From contig JBDIAV010000036.1 of NCBI GenBank assembly GCA_039812645.1, forward strand, positions 1 through 26,748: a stretch of DNA of 26,748 nucleotides, read 5' to 3'. How positions within the stretch are numbered: the first letter of the stretch is position 1; every line of letters begins with the position of its first letter. Positions 6,341-15,300 of this stretch are shown here, piece by piece. This DNA comes from Ancrocorticia sp039812645 (GTDB lineage: Bacteria > Actinomycetota > Actinomycetes > Actinomycetales > Actinomycetaceae). The notes under the pieces were generated by a model. It did no database searches and was not told the DNA's origin. It worked only from the letters and a program-made list of their open reading frames with translations. A program made the translations under genes and the position numbers.

Positions 6341-7249
6341 CTAGCGCTGCCCCTCGCTAGTATTCTCACTTACGTCTATCCCGACGACGGCGTCCGCGGA
6401 GTTACCTTCACGTTCCCCCGTCTGGCGCGCCAACTGCGTGACCGGTATACCACCGAGGATCGCGTCAGGTTCAATCGACGCCCACGGTTCCAAAACGAAC
6501 AGACGCTCAGCAGCGCGTGGATGGGGCAGGGTAAGGCGCTGCACCGTCGATGTCACGCCTTCAAAATCAATGATGTCAATATCGAGAAGCCGGGCACCCC
6601 ACCGCTCGTGACGCACGCGCCCACCACGTACCTCAATGCGCTGCAACTCCCGTAGCAACTCCAGCGGGGAGAGGGCCGTGTCCAGCGCCACCACCGCGTT
6701 GGTGTAGTTGGGCTGGGCGGCCTGTCCCGGTGCTAACACCGGCTCCGTTTCATAGAACTGCGACACCGCATCCACGTGCACGTCAAGCATTGTGATCTGC
6801 TCAATCGCCCATTCAAGATTCGCCCGCGGCTCTCCCAAGTTGGCACCTAGAGCGAGAACGACGTGGCGGATACCGGCGTCGTTATCAAGGAGCGGGCCAT
6901 TGCGCCGCACCGTGACAAACACATCCGAGAAGGGCAGACCAACCGGCGCCTCCGGCTTATGGATGGTGACCGCTACCGAGAGCGGGCCGCGTTCCAGTAC
7001 CTTTTCGGCAATACGATTCGCGAGGGTTTCAATGAGGTTGACGGATTCGCCAGTGATGACGGCAACGGCATCCTGCGCCACGTCCGCGTAGGAAATAGTG
7101 TGAGCGACGTCGTCGGTCGCGGCAGAAAGTGCCGTGTCTACCTCAAGTTCGATGTCGACGACGAACGGCTGATCGTACGTCCGTTCCTCCGCCAAGACGC
7201 CGTGGCAACCGAGCGCCTTGACCCCCTCAATCCGAATCGTGTCACTCAT
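6341..7249 (-). CDS. folBK: Bifunctional dihydroneopterin aldolase / HPPK (FolB-FolK fusion)
   Basis: This one protein covers two consecutive folate steps. Residues 1 to about 115 are FolB, which splits dihydroneopterin to hydroxymethyl-dihydropterin: GVKALGCHGVLAEERTYDQP, DVAHTISYADVA and VTIHKPEAPVG. Residues from about 127 are FolK, which pyrophosphorylates that product with ATP: VVLALGANLGEPRANLEWAI, SQFYETEPV, NAVVALDT, the RWGARLLDIDIIDF signature and LPHPRAAERLFVL. The C-terminal 30 residues are low-complexity. The ATG at 7249 overlaps the end of folP by 8 bp (ATGAGTGA), so the two are coupled; a GTG at 7255 is possible. Fusion of these two enzymes is known in several actinobacteria. 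Confidence 0.94.
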   Translation of the reverse strand: MSDTIRIEGVKALGCHGVLAEERTYDQPFVVDIELEVDTALSAATDDVAHTISYADVAQDAVAVITGESVNLIETLANRIAEKVLERGPLSVAVTIHKPEAPVGLPFSDVFVTVRRNGPLLDNDAGIRHVVLALGANLGEPRANLEWAIEQITMLDVHVDAVSQFYETEPVLAPGQAAQPNYTNAVVALDTALSPLELLRELQRIEVRGGRVRHERWGARLLDIDIIDFEGVTSTVQRLTLPHPRAAERLFVLEPWASIEPDAILGGIPVTQLARQTGEREGNSADAVVGIDVSENTSEGQR

Positions 7250-8150
7250 GGGCACCCGCCGAACTCCCCCGCGCGTTAGTCTCGCCTACTGGCGCCTCAA
7301 ACGCCCCTGTTGGATCCCCAAATGCACCGGCCTCACGCAACTTCGCTGTCGTTCGAATCGCGGCCTTGGAGGCTGCCACCTCATGCACGCGCACGCCCCA
7401 CACCCCCTGGGCCGCAAAGTAGGTGGTGAGGGCAGCGGTGGCGTCGTCGCGCGCTTCGGGAGCACTTCCATCCGCGACATCAGCGAGAAAACGCTTACGG
7501 GAGACCCCAATAAGAACCGGCTGGCCGAGAGCCTGGACCTCGTGAAGGTGAGCTGCCAAATCCCAGTTGTGCTCGGAATTCTTCGCAAACCCAAAGCCGG
7601 GATCAACAATGATGTTGCCGCGATTGACGCCCAAGGCCACCGCGCGCCGGATGGAGGCCGCCAGCTCTGCCGCTACCTCCCGGGGAACAGATTCGTAGCT
7701 AGCGAGCGAGTTCATCGTCTCCGGCGTGCCGCGCGTGTGCTGCAGGATGTACGCGCAGCCCAGGGCGGCGATCGTGGAGAACATAGCGCGATCGCCCGAA
7801 CCACCTGTCACGTCGTTGATGATCGAGGCACCTGCCTCAACCGCGCGCCGGGCGGTGTCGGCATGGTAGGTATCCACGGAGATGAGAGTCCCGGTTTGAG
7901 CAAGGGCCCGCACCACCGCGCCGATGCGATCCCACTCTTGATCTGCGGAAAGCGGCAACGCCCCGGGGCGCGTCGATTCGCCTCCAATATCGATGATATC
8001 CGCGCCATCTTTGATAAGGCGGTAGCCTCGAGTAATCGCGGCATCGACATCAGTCCACTTGCCGCCGTCGGAAAAGGAATCCGGTGTGACGTTCAGAATT
8101 CCCATCACGAACGTGCCGTGCGGATGTCGTAGAAGCCTTCGTGTAACCAT
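7242..8150 (-). CDS. folP: Dihydropteroate synthase
   Basis: FolP joins hydroxymethyl-dihydropterin pyrophosphate and p-aminobenzoate; it is the sulfonamide target. It is a TIM-barrel enzyme showing both family signatures, GILNVTPDSFSDGG near the start and ADIIDIGGESTRPG. It also has SVDTYHADTARRAVEAG, IINDVTGG, VDPGFGFAKNSEHN and VLIGVSRKRFL. I start it at ATG 8150 (302 aa), which has AAGGA 6 nt before it. An ATG at 8186 adds 12 residues (MQEETTAREGQE) with a badly spaced ribosome site. It lies 80 bp downstream of folE and overlaps folBK, as expected for one operon. Confidence 0.95.
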   Translation of the reverse strand: MVTRRLLRHPHGTFVMGILNVTPDSFSDGGKWTDVDAAITRGYRLIKDGADIIDIGGESTRPGALPLSADQEWDRIGAVVRALAQTGTLISVDTYHADTARRAVEAGASIINDVTGGSGDRAMFSTIAALGCAYILQHTRGTPETMNSLASYESVPREVAAELAASIRRAVALGVNRGNIIVDPGFGFAKNSEHNWDLAAHLHEVQALGQPVLIGVSRKRFLADVADGSAPEARDDATAALTTYFAAQGVWGVRVHEVAASKAAIRTTAKLREAGAFGDPTGAFEAPVGETNARGSSAGAHE

Positions 8151-8230
8151 TTCCTGTCCTTCCCTCGCAGTCGTTTCCTCCTGCATATCACCTACACGAC
8201 ATGTATCGAAGGGCCGGACTCCCCTCCGTC

Positions 8231-8821
8231 TCAGGAATTAATAAGGCTCATCGCTTCGGCGCGTGTGGCCTGGTTACGCATGATTCCCCGCACCGCCGAG
8301 GTGATCGTGCGCGAGCCTGGCTTGCGCACTCCACGCATTGACATGCATAGGTGTTCGGCCTCCACAACCACGATGACGCCGCGCGCATCAAGACGCTCCA
8401 CCAGGGCATCAGCCACCTGCGAGGTGAGGCGCTCCTGCACCTGGGGGCGGCGAGCGTAACCGTCCACCAGGCGAGCGAGCTTGGATAGCCCGGTCACCAC
8501 GCCGTTCTCCGCAGGAATATAGGCCACATGAGCTACCCCATGGAAAGGCAGCAGATGGTGCTCGCAGGTCGAATACATTGGGATGTCCTTGACGAGAACC
8601 ATCTCCGAATGCCCAATATCGAAGGTGGCACTAAGAACATCTGCGGGGTCACTGTGCAGGCCCGCAAACATCTCCCGGTAGGCCCGCGCCATGCGGTCCG
8701 GGGTGTCACGCAAGCCATCCCGCTCCGGATCCTCGCCGACGGCGACAAGAAGATCGCGCACCGCACGGCGCACCCCTTCTTCGTCATATTTGTATTCCCA
8801 CGAGTCCTGATTGTCACTCAC
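8231..8821 (-). CDS. folE: GTP cyclohydrolase I
   Basis: FolE converts GTP to dihydroneopterin triphosphate, the first step of folate synthesis. The 196-residue protein is normal length. It shows the signatures MYSTCEHHLLPFHGVAHVAY (with zinc-binding Cys and His), ENGVVTGLSKLARLVDGYARRPQVQERLT and EAEHLCMSMRGVRKPGS (with the second zinc Cys). The start is a GTG with GAGAGGA about 6 nt upstream, just 14 bp after the ftsH stop. Together with folP and folBK it gives a nearly full pterin branch. No phosphatase or pabB/pabC is in the window. Confidence 0.96.
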   Translation of the reverse strand: MSDNQDSWEYKYDEEGVRRAVRDLLVAVGEDPERDGLRDTPDRMARAYREMFAGLHSDPADVLSATFDIGHSEMVLVKDIPMYSTCEHHLLPFHGVAHVAYIPAENGVVTGLSKLARLVDGYARRPQVQERLTSQVADALVERLDARGVIVVVEAEHLCMSMRGVRKPGSRTITSAVRGIMRNQATRAEAMSLINS

Positions 8822-8835
8822 GCGTGGTCCTCTCG

Positions 8836-11133
8836 TTACACATCGGATGTTCCAGCAATATCACGGCGTGACGAAGAGAGCCAGCGCTCACGCCTGGGTG
8901 CCTTACGGACATGTGCAAAGATCTCATCCAGCTCCGGCTGCAGCACCGTCTCCTTTTCCAGGAGGCGATGCGCCAAAGTATCAAGGATATCCATGTTGTC
9001 GACGACGATCTGCCACGCCTCGTCATGCGCCACATCAATCAACTCGCGTATTTCTTCATCCACCTGCGAGGTGACGACATCGGAGTGGCGAACCCCGCCC
9101 CCAGCCATACCTCCGGTGCTGAAGGGGTCAGAGTCATCTCCGACGAGCCTCACCGCACCGATTCGCGAACTCATCCCGTATTCGGTCACCATCTTGCGGG
9201 CCACGTCGGTTGCTTTCTGGATGTCGTTGGCCGCACCGGTGGAAGGATCAAGGAAAACGATCTCTTCCGCCACGCGCCCTCCCATCGCGTACGCCATCTG
9301 GTCAAGCAATTGGTTGCGCGAGACCGAATAACGATCCTCTGTGGGCATCACCATGGTGTACCCAAGCGCCCGCCCACGCGGCAGAATTGTCACCTTCGTG
9401 ACCGGGTCACTGTGGTTAAGTGCCGCCGCCACCAGGGCGTGGCCACCCTCGTGATAGGCGGTCATACGCTTATCCTCGGCGTTCATAACGCGGGACTGGC
9501 GTTGCGGGCCGGCCACGACACGATCGATCGCCTCGTCGACGTCGTCGTCCGTAATAACAGAACGGTCGTTGCGGGCCGCCAGCAGGGCCGCCTCGTTGAG
9601 AGCGTTGGCGAGATCGGCACCGGTGAAGCCGGGGGTACGGCGAGCAATATTAGCGAGGTCCACATCCTCTGCCAGCGGCTTACCCTTAGCGTGCACTTGG
9701 AGGATTGCTTCGCGCCCGCGCAGGTCGGGAGCATCCACCGCAATCTGGCGGTCGAAACGACCGGGACGCAGCAGTGCGGCGTCGAGAACGTCGGGGCGGT
9801 TGGTGGCCGCCACAAGAATGACGTTGGTGCGTGCATCGAAGCCATCGAGCTCCACGAGAAGCTGGTTGAGAGTCTGCTCGCGCTCGTCGTTACCGCCGCC
9901 GGTTCCAATTCCGCGCCCGCGACCCACAGCATCGATCTCGTCAACAAACACGATGGCGGGCGCATGCTGCTTGGCCTGGTCAAAAAGCTTACGCACGCGA
10001 GAGGCGCCCACACCCACATACATCTCGACGAACTCCGACGCGGAGATCGAGTAGAAGGGAACACCCGCCTCACCGGCCACAGCGCGGGCCAGAAGGGTCT
10101 TTCCGGTACCGGGAGGGCCGTACAACAGGACACCGCGCGGAATACTTGCGCCGAGGGCGTGGAAGCGCTCAGGGTTGGTAAGAAACTCGGTAATCTCGCG
10201 TAGTTCGGCCACGGCTTCGTCTTCACCGGCTACATCCGCGAAGGTGATATTTGGTTTGTCTCCCTCAATCCGGGAGCGGTCACGCAGCTTACCGAAACTT
10301 CCAGCCCCAGATTGAATCCTGGGAAGAAGGTACAGGAAGGCACCAAAGATGATGACCATCGGCAGCACCAACATGAGCATCGATCCGAGGGCCGAACTCG
10401 ACGGCACCTTGGAGTCGTACCCAAGTTTCGGTTCGGCAGCCTTAACGAGCCTCGCAACCTCTTCAGCCTGCGGCCACACGTAGGAGAACTGGACGCGGTT
10501 GCCGACATCCACCTTCTTGCCGTCATCATCCACGGTTGTGGTGGGTTCCGTGAGCCACAGCCGCACACGCTGGGTCCCCTCGGTCATCTCCACCCGGCTG
10601 ACTGTTGATCCCTGGAGGAGTTCAATACCCTCGGATGTCTTGACAGCCTTAAAACGCTCGGTTCCAAAGAAAGCCCAGCCGCCGAGCAGCACGGCCACAA
10701 TGATCACCGCGATCACCGCGGAAATTCCCAGCCGTCGCCTCCGGGCTTGGGCTTTGGACTCGGATGATTCCCGATCGGAACCGCCCGGGGTGGATCCATC
10801 CGGCATCTTCGAGGCGGGGTCACCTGAGGTATTCAAAGGGGACCCACCCAGCGTGATGGGGGCGGGGTCGATCTTGACCGGCTTTGTGCCCGGCTCACCC
10901 GCTTCCGTATCGTCGGGTTGAGCCGGGTCTGTTGTGCCAGATTCGCCGACATCCGTTTCGTCGGACGTTTTGTCGGATTCCGCCGGCTCCGTGCCGGATG
11001 CCGGCTCTGTCTCCGGCGCCCCGGTCAGCTTCGACTGATCCTCACCAGCTTCGGTCGCCAATTCTTCCGGCGTGGCTGAGCCAGACGTGGCTGAGCCATC
11101 AGATTGTGCATCCAGACGATGCGGCTCTGTCAT
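8836..11133 (-). CDS. ftsH: ATP-dependent zinc metalloprotease FtsH with a long N-terminal tail
   Basis: FtsH is a membrane-anchored AAA+ protease that degrades damaged membrane and regulatory proteins. The first 130 or so residues are an acidic Ser/Thr/Glu/Gly/Pro-rich cytoplasmic tail, far longer than usual. Membrane segment 1 is at about 135-157, then an extracytoplasmic domain, then membrane segment 2 at about 250-271. The AAA+ module has GPPGTGKT (339-346), the pore motif FVEM (368-371), Walker B IVFVDEID, and ATNRPDVLDAALLRPGRFDR. The protease has HEGGH (561-565) and a downstream Asp in AANDIQKAT. The total is 765 residues. The ATG directly follows the hpt stop codon, and GGAGG within the hpt end serves as ribosome site, so hpt and ftsH are coupled. 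The order hpt-ftsH-folE is standard. Confidence 0.97.
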   Translation of the reverse strand: MTEPHRLDAQSDGSATSGSATPEELATEAGEDQSKLTGAPETEPASGTEPAESDKTSDETDVGESGTTDPAQPDDTEAGEPGTKPVKIDPAPITLGGSPLNTSGDPASKMPDGSTPGGSDRESSESKAQARRRRLGISAVIAVIIVAVLLGGWAFFGTERFKAVKTSEGIELLQGSTVSRVEMTEGTQRVRLWLTEPTTTVDDDGKKVDVGNRVQFSYVWPQAEEVARLVKAAEPKLGYDSKVPSSSALGSMLMLVLPMVIIFGAFLYLLPRIQSGAGSFGKLRDRSRIEGDKPNITFADVAGEDEAVAELREITEFLTNPERFHALGASIPRGVLLYGPPGTGKTLLARAVAGEAGVPFYSISASEFVEMYVGVGASRVRKLFDQAKQHAPAIVFVDEIDAVGRGRGIGTGGGNDEREQTLNQLLVELDGFDARTNVILVAATNRPDVLDAALLRPGRFDRQIAVDAPDLRGREAILQVHAKGKPLAEDVDLANIARRTPGFTGADLANALNEAALLAARNDRSVITDDDVDEAIDRVVAGPQRQSRVMNAEDKRMTAYHEGGHALVAAALNHSDPVTKVTILPRGRALGYTMVMPTEDRYSVSRNQLLDQMAYAMGGRVAEEIVFLDPSTGAANDIQKATDVARKMVTEYGMSSRIGAVRLVGDDSDPFSTGGMAGGGVRHSDVVTSQVDEEIRELIDVAHDEAWQIVVDNMDILDTLAHRLLEKETVLQPELDEIFAHVRKAPRRERWLSSSRRDIAGTSDV

Positions 11134-11688
11134 CTATCCTCCGTAGACGTGTGGTGCGAGAGTTCCAATGACGGACAGATGGCGATAATCTTCTGCGTAA
11201 TCGAGCCCGTAACCCACCACAAACTCGTTGGGGATATCGAAGCCCACAAAGTCCACGGAAATCTCCACCTTGGCAGCTTCGGGCTTGCGAAGCATCGTCG
11301 CGATCCTGACATCCCTTGCTCCTCGCGACTCGAGGTTCGACTTGAGCCAGGAGAGGGTGAGCCCGGAATCAATGATGTCCTCGACGATGAGAACTTCACG
11401 GTCTGTGATATCGGTGTCAAGGTCCTTGAGGATTCGCACAACACCAGACGACTTCGTTCCACTGCCATAGGACGAGACCGCCATCCAGTCCATCGCTACA
11501 GGCGAATGGATCTTGCGCACGAGATCAGCGACAACCATGACGGCGCCACGCAACACACCGACAACAAGGATGTTGCGACCAGCGTAGTGTTCGTCAATCT
11601 GAGCGGCGAGCTCAACGAGTTTGTCATTGATCTGTTCCTCGGTGAACAGAACCTTCTCAAGATCCTGACCCATGTCACGAGCGTCCAT
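11134..11688 (-). CDS. hpt: Hypoxanthine phosphoribosyltransferase
   Basis: Hpt salvages hypoxanthine and guanine to IMP and GMP with PRPP. The 184-residue type I PRTase shows VGVLRGAVMVVADLVR near the N-terminus, SYGSGTKSSGVVRILKDLD (flexible loop) and the PRPP motif VLIVEDIIDSGLTLSWL. It ends with VDFVGFDIPNEFVVGYGLDY, the purine-binding hood, then HLSVIGTL. The start is ATG 11688 with AAGGA 5 nt upstream; a GTG one codon earlier would add one residue. It sits between tilS (30 bp upstream) and ftsH (abutting). This is the conserved tilS-hpt-ftsH cluster of Gram-positive bacteria. Confidence 0.96.
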   Translation of the reverse strand: MDARDMGQDLEKVLFTEEQINDKLVELAAQIDEHYAGRNILVVGVLRGAVMVVADLVRKIHSPVAMDWMAVSSYGSGTKSSGVVRILKDLDTDITDREVLIVEDIIDSGLTLSWLKSNLESRGARDVRIATMLRKPEAAKVEISVDFVGFDIPNEFVVGYGLDYAEDYRHLSVIGTLAPHVYGG

Positions 11689-11718
11689 CACTGTCCTTTC
11701 TCGGGTGATGAGCTAAGA

Positions 11719-12837
11719 CTACCTGGCAAAGTGGATGCGCCCGGCGCGTTGTTCGCCACGCACACCCGGCAAATCTATGCCGCGTCTACCTCCCGGACCG
11801 GTGACGAGTTCATCAAGGTGATCAACATGCCATCCCACCAGCTCACCAGCTCGGGCTCCGGCCCGCAACGCCAGCTCACGCAACACTCTGGTGCGAATTG
11901 CTCGGGGTAATTCACGCAACTCTCCAATGCTCACACTGAGAGATTCAGTATCCACGATGCGAGCGAATTCGCGCCTCGTCCACAGCTCCATCGCTTCTTC
12001 ATCCGCTTGGAGGAGCCGCGCTGTACGCGCCAGCGATTCGACGACTCCCGGCCCCAGATCCTCCTCCAGCGCCGGAATCGCATGGTGGCGCAGCGCCGAA
12101 CGCCGCAGTGGAGACCCATCCTGCGCGCGCCAGTGGGATCCGGGTTCGTTCGTCGGATCCTCCACCCACGAGATACCGGCCGATCGCAGTCCCTCTCGCA
12201 AGTCCTCGCGACGAAAATTAAGAAGTGGCCGCAGCGCAGTGACCTCAGGGTGCTCAGGCAATCCCGCACGTGCGGCCATGCCGCGGATCGAACGTGCCCC
12301 GGAACCACGAGCAAGCCCTAGTAGCACGGTTTCGGCCTGGTCATCCGCGGTGTGTCCGAGAAGGACGACGGCGGAGCGCTTACTACTCGAGCTGACGTCC
12401 GAGACTTCTCCCGCCTCCCCACATCCGGTGATGCGCGACGGTTCGTTCATTGACGCCGTCGTCGCCGGAGAATTGCCGTGTGCCGCCCGCGCGAGAGCGC
12501 CGTAGCGTGCGCTGCGCGCCTCGGCCTCCGGCCCGCCGCCGGCATCCAAAGTCACGCGTACCACGTCCACAGTCCGCGCGCCCAGTTCCCGCAGTTGCTC
12601 ACGCACATGCTGAGCCTCGCGCGCGGATTCCTCTCGCAGCCCGTGGTCCACGATCAACGCATCAACCACATACCCGTCACGTGAACCAACAAACAAGGCG
12701 GCCTGTGTCAGCGCCATAGAATCCGAGCCACCCGAGCAAGCGAGAAGAAGCCGACTACCCGGCGCTACTCCCGCATCTTTCAGCAGTAATCGAAGTTCTC
12801 TGCGGGCGGCGGCCACCGTAGGATGTGGTCCCGCCAT
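11719..12837 (-). CDS. tilS: tRNA(Ile)-lysidine synthetase with an internal insertion
   Basis: TilS converts C34 of the CAU-anticodon tRNA-Ile to lysidine, so that AUA is read as isoleucine. The N-type ATP-pyrophosphatase P-loop is SGGSDS at 35-40, followed by DALIVDHGLREES, GGPEAEARSARY and LLGHTADDQAETVLLGLARGSG. RPLLNFRREDLREGL and WVEDPTNE belong to the catalytic core, and the rest is the helical C-terminal part. Length is 372 residues, longer than the 320-340 common in actinobacteria. The excess is mainly a Ser/Gly/Glu-rich stretch at about 121-155 just before LLGHTADDQAET. Its ATG is 3 nt after the DUF2342 stop, so it is in the same operon. Confidence 0.93.
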   Translation of the reverse strand: MAGPHPTVAAARRELRLLLKDAGVAPGSRLLLACSGGSDSMALTQAALFVGSRDGYVVDALIVDHGLREESAREAQHVREQLRELGARTVDVVRVTLDAGGGPEAEARSARYGALARAAHGNSPATTASMNEPSRITGCGEAGEVSDVSSSSKRSAVVLLGHTADDQAETVLLGLARGSGARSIRGMAARAGLPEHPEVTALRPLLNFRREDLREGLRSAGISWVEDPTNEPGSHWRAQDGSPLRRSALRHHAIPALEEDLGPGVVESLARTARLLQADEEAMELWTRREFARIVDTESLSVSIGELRELPRAIRTRVLRELALRAGARAGELVGWHVDHLDELVTGPGGRRGIDLPGVRGEQRAGRIHFAR

Positions 12838-12840
12838 GTG

Positions 12841-13848
12841 TCAGCTATCCCTGCCCAGGTAGTCCGTGCCAATTACCCGGTGAACCCAGGTGAGAGGAGA
12901 AGCGATTTCCTCGATACTGGGGGCGTTCAGCGGATCGTCCCACAGCTGGTTGAGCCCTTCCACGCCCACGGCCTTGACCACCTCGGAGACGAAGGTTTCC
13001 CCAGCCGCGTACTGGCCCATTTTCATGTCCATGCCGGTGAGGCGCTGCAACCATTTCTTCCATGGGCTGGAGTTATCGCGGCGGGTCCTCATGGCCGTCT
13101 TCAAGCGGCGCTTGGAAGGAAGCTGGCCGATGGGGACCGCGTTCATAACAAACTCGGCGTGCCCCTCCAAGACGCTCATGATAGCGCTGATATCGCCACC
13201 GGGTCCGGAGTCGAGGGCGAGTGAGGCATCGGAGCCGGTCGCATCTTTCACCATCGCGCGTGCCCGCGAAATGATGTAATCGCGCAGCCAGGGCGCCTGG
13301 GCAAACTGCGCGGCGTGCGTCAGTTCGTGCACGCAGACCCACAGCGCAAGATCGCGCTGGTCAAGATCAAAAGCACGCTGAAACTCCAGAATATTCGGAG
13401 CCACGAGCACCAGCCGTCCGGGCACCTGCACACCGTCCGCATTCGGCGCCAACGGATCATATTGGCCAAGCACACTCTTCGCCATGAGCGCCAGCCCAGC
13501 TCCCACTTCAACCGAGACCAGAGCCGACGACGGCGCCGTCAATGCCTTCAACCTGCCGCCCTGCGATTCACCCACGTGCGCCGACAAAAGCTCGTCGCCC
13601 AGCACTGCACCCAATGAGGATGCGGTACCGGCGGCCCACTGTTCCCGGTCGAGGACATAGACGGGGACGGTAGCCGATAGCTGCGCGGCATCCATCTTGC
13701 TGACTGCGGCCACGATGTCCGGGGCACGCCGCGCCATCGCACGTATCCCCGCGACTACCGCCCGCGCCTCCTGCGGCGGCGCCTGAGGAATACGTCCGGT
13801 GAGAATCGAAGAGACCTTGCCTACCAATGTGGGGTCAATATGGGACAT
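12841..13848 (-). CDS. Zincin-like DUF2342 family protein (putative metalloprotease)
   Basis: This 335-residue protein is of the DUF2342 / 'F420 biosynthesis-associated' zincin family. The metal motif is HELTH at 174-178 (VCVHELTHAAQF), with a likely third ligand in MSVLEGHAEFVMN (Glu228). The C-terminal part includes KMGQYAAGETFVSEVVKAVG, LNQLWDDPLNAPSIEEI and ending W-V-H-R-V, as in the family. No secretion signal is seen, so it should be cytoplasmic. The substrate is unknown; the F420 label comes from gene association in other species, and nothing here concerns F420. Between dacB and tilS is its usual place in actinobacteria. No clear ribosome site precedes the ATG. Confidence 0.88.
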   Translation of the reverse strand: MSHIDPTLVGKVSSILTGRIPQAPPQEARAVVAGIRAMARRAPDIVAAVSKMDAAQLSATVPVYVLDREQWAAGTASSLGAVLGDELLSAHVGESQGGRLKALTAPSSALVSVEVGAGLALMAKSVLGQYDPLAPNADGVQVPGRLVLVAPNILEFQRAFDLDQRDLALWVCVHELTHAAQFAQAPWLRDYIISRARAMVKDATGSDASLALDSGPGGDISAIMSVLEGHAEFVMNAVPIGQLPSKRRLKTAMRTRRDNSSPWKKWLQRLTGMDMKMGQYAAGETFVSEVVKAVGVEGLNQLWDDPLNAPSIEEIASPLTWVHRVIGTDYLGRDS

Positions 13849-13860
13849 AGTTCTACCGTG

Positions 13861-15225
13861 TCACAGCTTGATGAGCGATACCAAGAAATTGTCGATCACC
13901 GAGCGCATATTCGTTGTCGTTCCCACTTCGATATGGTCAACAAGAATCGAGAAGGTCAGCACCCGCCCCTTCTCCGTCATGATGAAACCGGACAACGAGT
14001 TAGCCTCAATGAGGGTGCCGGTCTTGGCGCGAATCCGGCCCGCGACGCCGTCGTCGTTCATCCGATTAGCCAACGTTCCGTTGAGTCCCGCGACTGGAAG
14101 TCCGGGAGCGATGGACTGAAGATCGCACTGGTCACAGCTGTAGATGTTGTCGAGAATATCGATGAGTATCGGGTTGTCGAGGCGGTTGAGGATTGATAGT
14201 CCGGAGTTATCTGAGACGGTCAGCCGAGAGGTGTCGTAGCCGAGGTCAGTGAGAACTTGTTTTGTGGCCTTCGCGCCGCCCTCGAAATCGCCGGGCTCTC
14301 CCTGGGAGATCCCGACTAGGTGACCGAGGATATCCGCCGTCGTATTACACGATTCGGTCAGCATGTAATCGACCAGGTCACGGACGCTGGGCCCGCGTAC
14401 TTCCGCGATGTCCGTGGCGGCGGCGGGGGCCTCAGCTCGGCCCACAACCTTGGTGGTAATGCCCTCCTCACCCAGCCGGGCCGCGAAGGTCTCGAGGGCC
14501 TGAAGGTCGGGGTCCGGAGTGAAGGCACCCGAGGCATCACGCGAAAGATCCACCGCGATAGGGCGCATCTCCATGATGTACACGGTGTCCGAACCTTCCA
14601 CCTCGGGATGGTAGAGAGTTCCCGTAAAGAGGGACGAATCCACGGCGAGACTCACGGAGGTCAGCCCCTCCTCTTTCAGCTTCTTTGCCGTCTCGTCCGC
14701 GAGGTCGCCGAGGCCCGCATGGCCCACGATGGCTGTTGGATCCCCCGCACCCGCGGCAAGCATGGCGTCGCCCCCACCAACCAGGTAGAGAGTCTTGTCC
14801 GCAAGGACGGTGGTCGTCGGCAAGGTCGCATCAGGGCCCAGCGTGGAAAGAGCAGCCACGGCCGTCAGCATCTTCTGATTCGAAGCCGGCAGACGGGGCG
14901 TCGTTGGATTCAACGAACCAAGAACTTCACCGGTAGCCGCGTCGACGACCTCCACCGATGCTTCCCCCGACATGCCCGAATCAGAGGCAAAAGCACCGAT
15001 AAGACTCTGGACATCTGTAGCATGAGGAATCGGAGCGTCGGCGGTCAACTCCGGGGTCTGTACAAAGGTCACATTCTGGGTACCAAATGTGGGGTAAGCT
15101 GCGGCTTTTTCCTCAACGGGACGCGTAGTGATGAGTCCCGGGGTAAGATCGAAGGCATCCGCTAATAAGTAGGTTCCGCCAAGCGCCAATAGAGCAGTCA
15201 CTGCAACCTGTGTTTTCCGATTCAC
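13861..15225 (-). CDS. dacB: D-alanyl-D-alanine carboxypeptidase/endopeptidase, PBP4 class (DacB)
   Basis: This secreted or membrane-tethered class C penicillin-binding protein trims or cleaves peptidoglycan peptides. An N-terminal hydrophobic segment (VAVTALLALGGTYLLADAF) is a signal or anchor. The serine-enzyme motifs are SNQK at 115-118, SCN at 292-294 and KTG at 401-403, with a long domain inserted between the first two, as in PBP4. SDNSGLS and LPVAGLNGTL are further family marks. The length of 454 residues is normal. The GTG start has no ribosome site. A weak GACACT lies 6 nt upstream, so a leaderless start is possible but less clear than for panC or lysS. It is the first gene of the long minus-strand run and is divergent from ppa. 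Confidence 0.93.
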   Translation of the reverse strand: MNRKTQVAVTALLALGGTYLLADAFDLTPGLITTRPVEEKAAAYPTFGTQNVTFVQTPELTADAPIPHATDVQSLIGAFASDSGMSGEASVEVVDAATGEVLGSLNPTTPRLPASNQKMLTAVAALSTLGPDATLPTTTVLADKTLYLVGGGDAMLAAGAGDPTAIVGHAGLGDLADETAKKLKEEGLTSVSLAVDSSLFTGTLYHPEVEGSDTVYIMEMRPIAVDLSRDASGAFTPDPDLQALETFAARLGEEGITTKVVGRAEAPAAATDIAEVRGPSVRDLVDYMLTESCNTTADILGHLVGISQGEPGDFEGGAKATKQVLTDLGYDTSRLTVSDNSGLSILNRLDNPILIDILDNIYSCDQCDLQSIAPGLPVAGLNGTLANRMNDDGVAGRIRAKTGTLIEANSLSGFIMTEKGRVLTFSILVDHIEVGTTTNMRSVIDNFLVSLIKL

Positions 15226-15300
15226 AGTGCTAGTGTCGCACGGGAGCCTGTCGGTCGAGCTTTAGCGTGACCGAAGCCATCTGCACAAAGGAGAATGCTG

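Noticed and set aside
8911..10203. 430-codon open frame antisense to ftsH
   Set aside because: It mirrors the codon bias of ftsH on the opposite strand and shows no protein family features.
14320..15165. 281-codon open frame antisense to dacB
   Set aside because: It is a shadow of dacB with basic, low-complexity composition and no motif.
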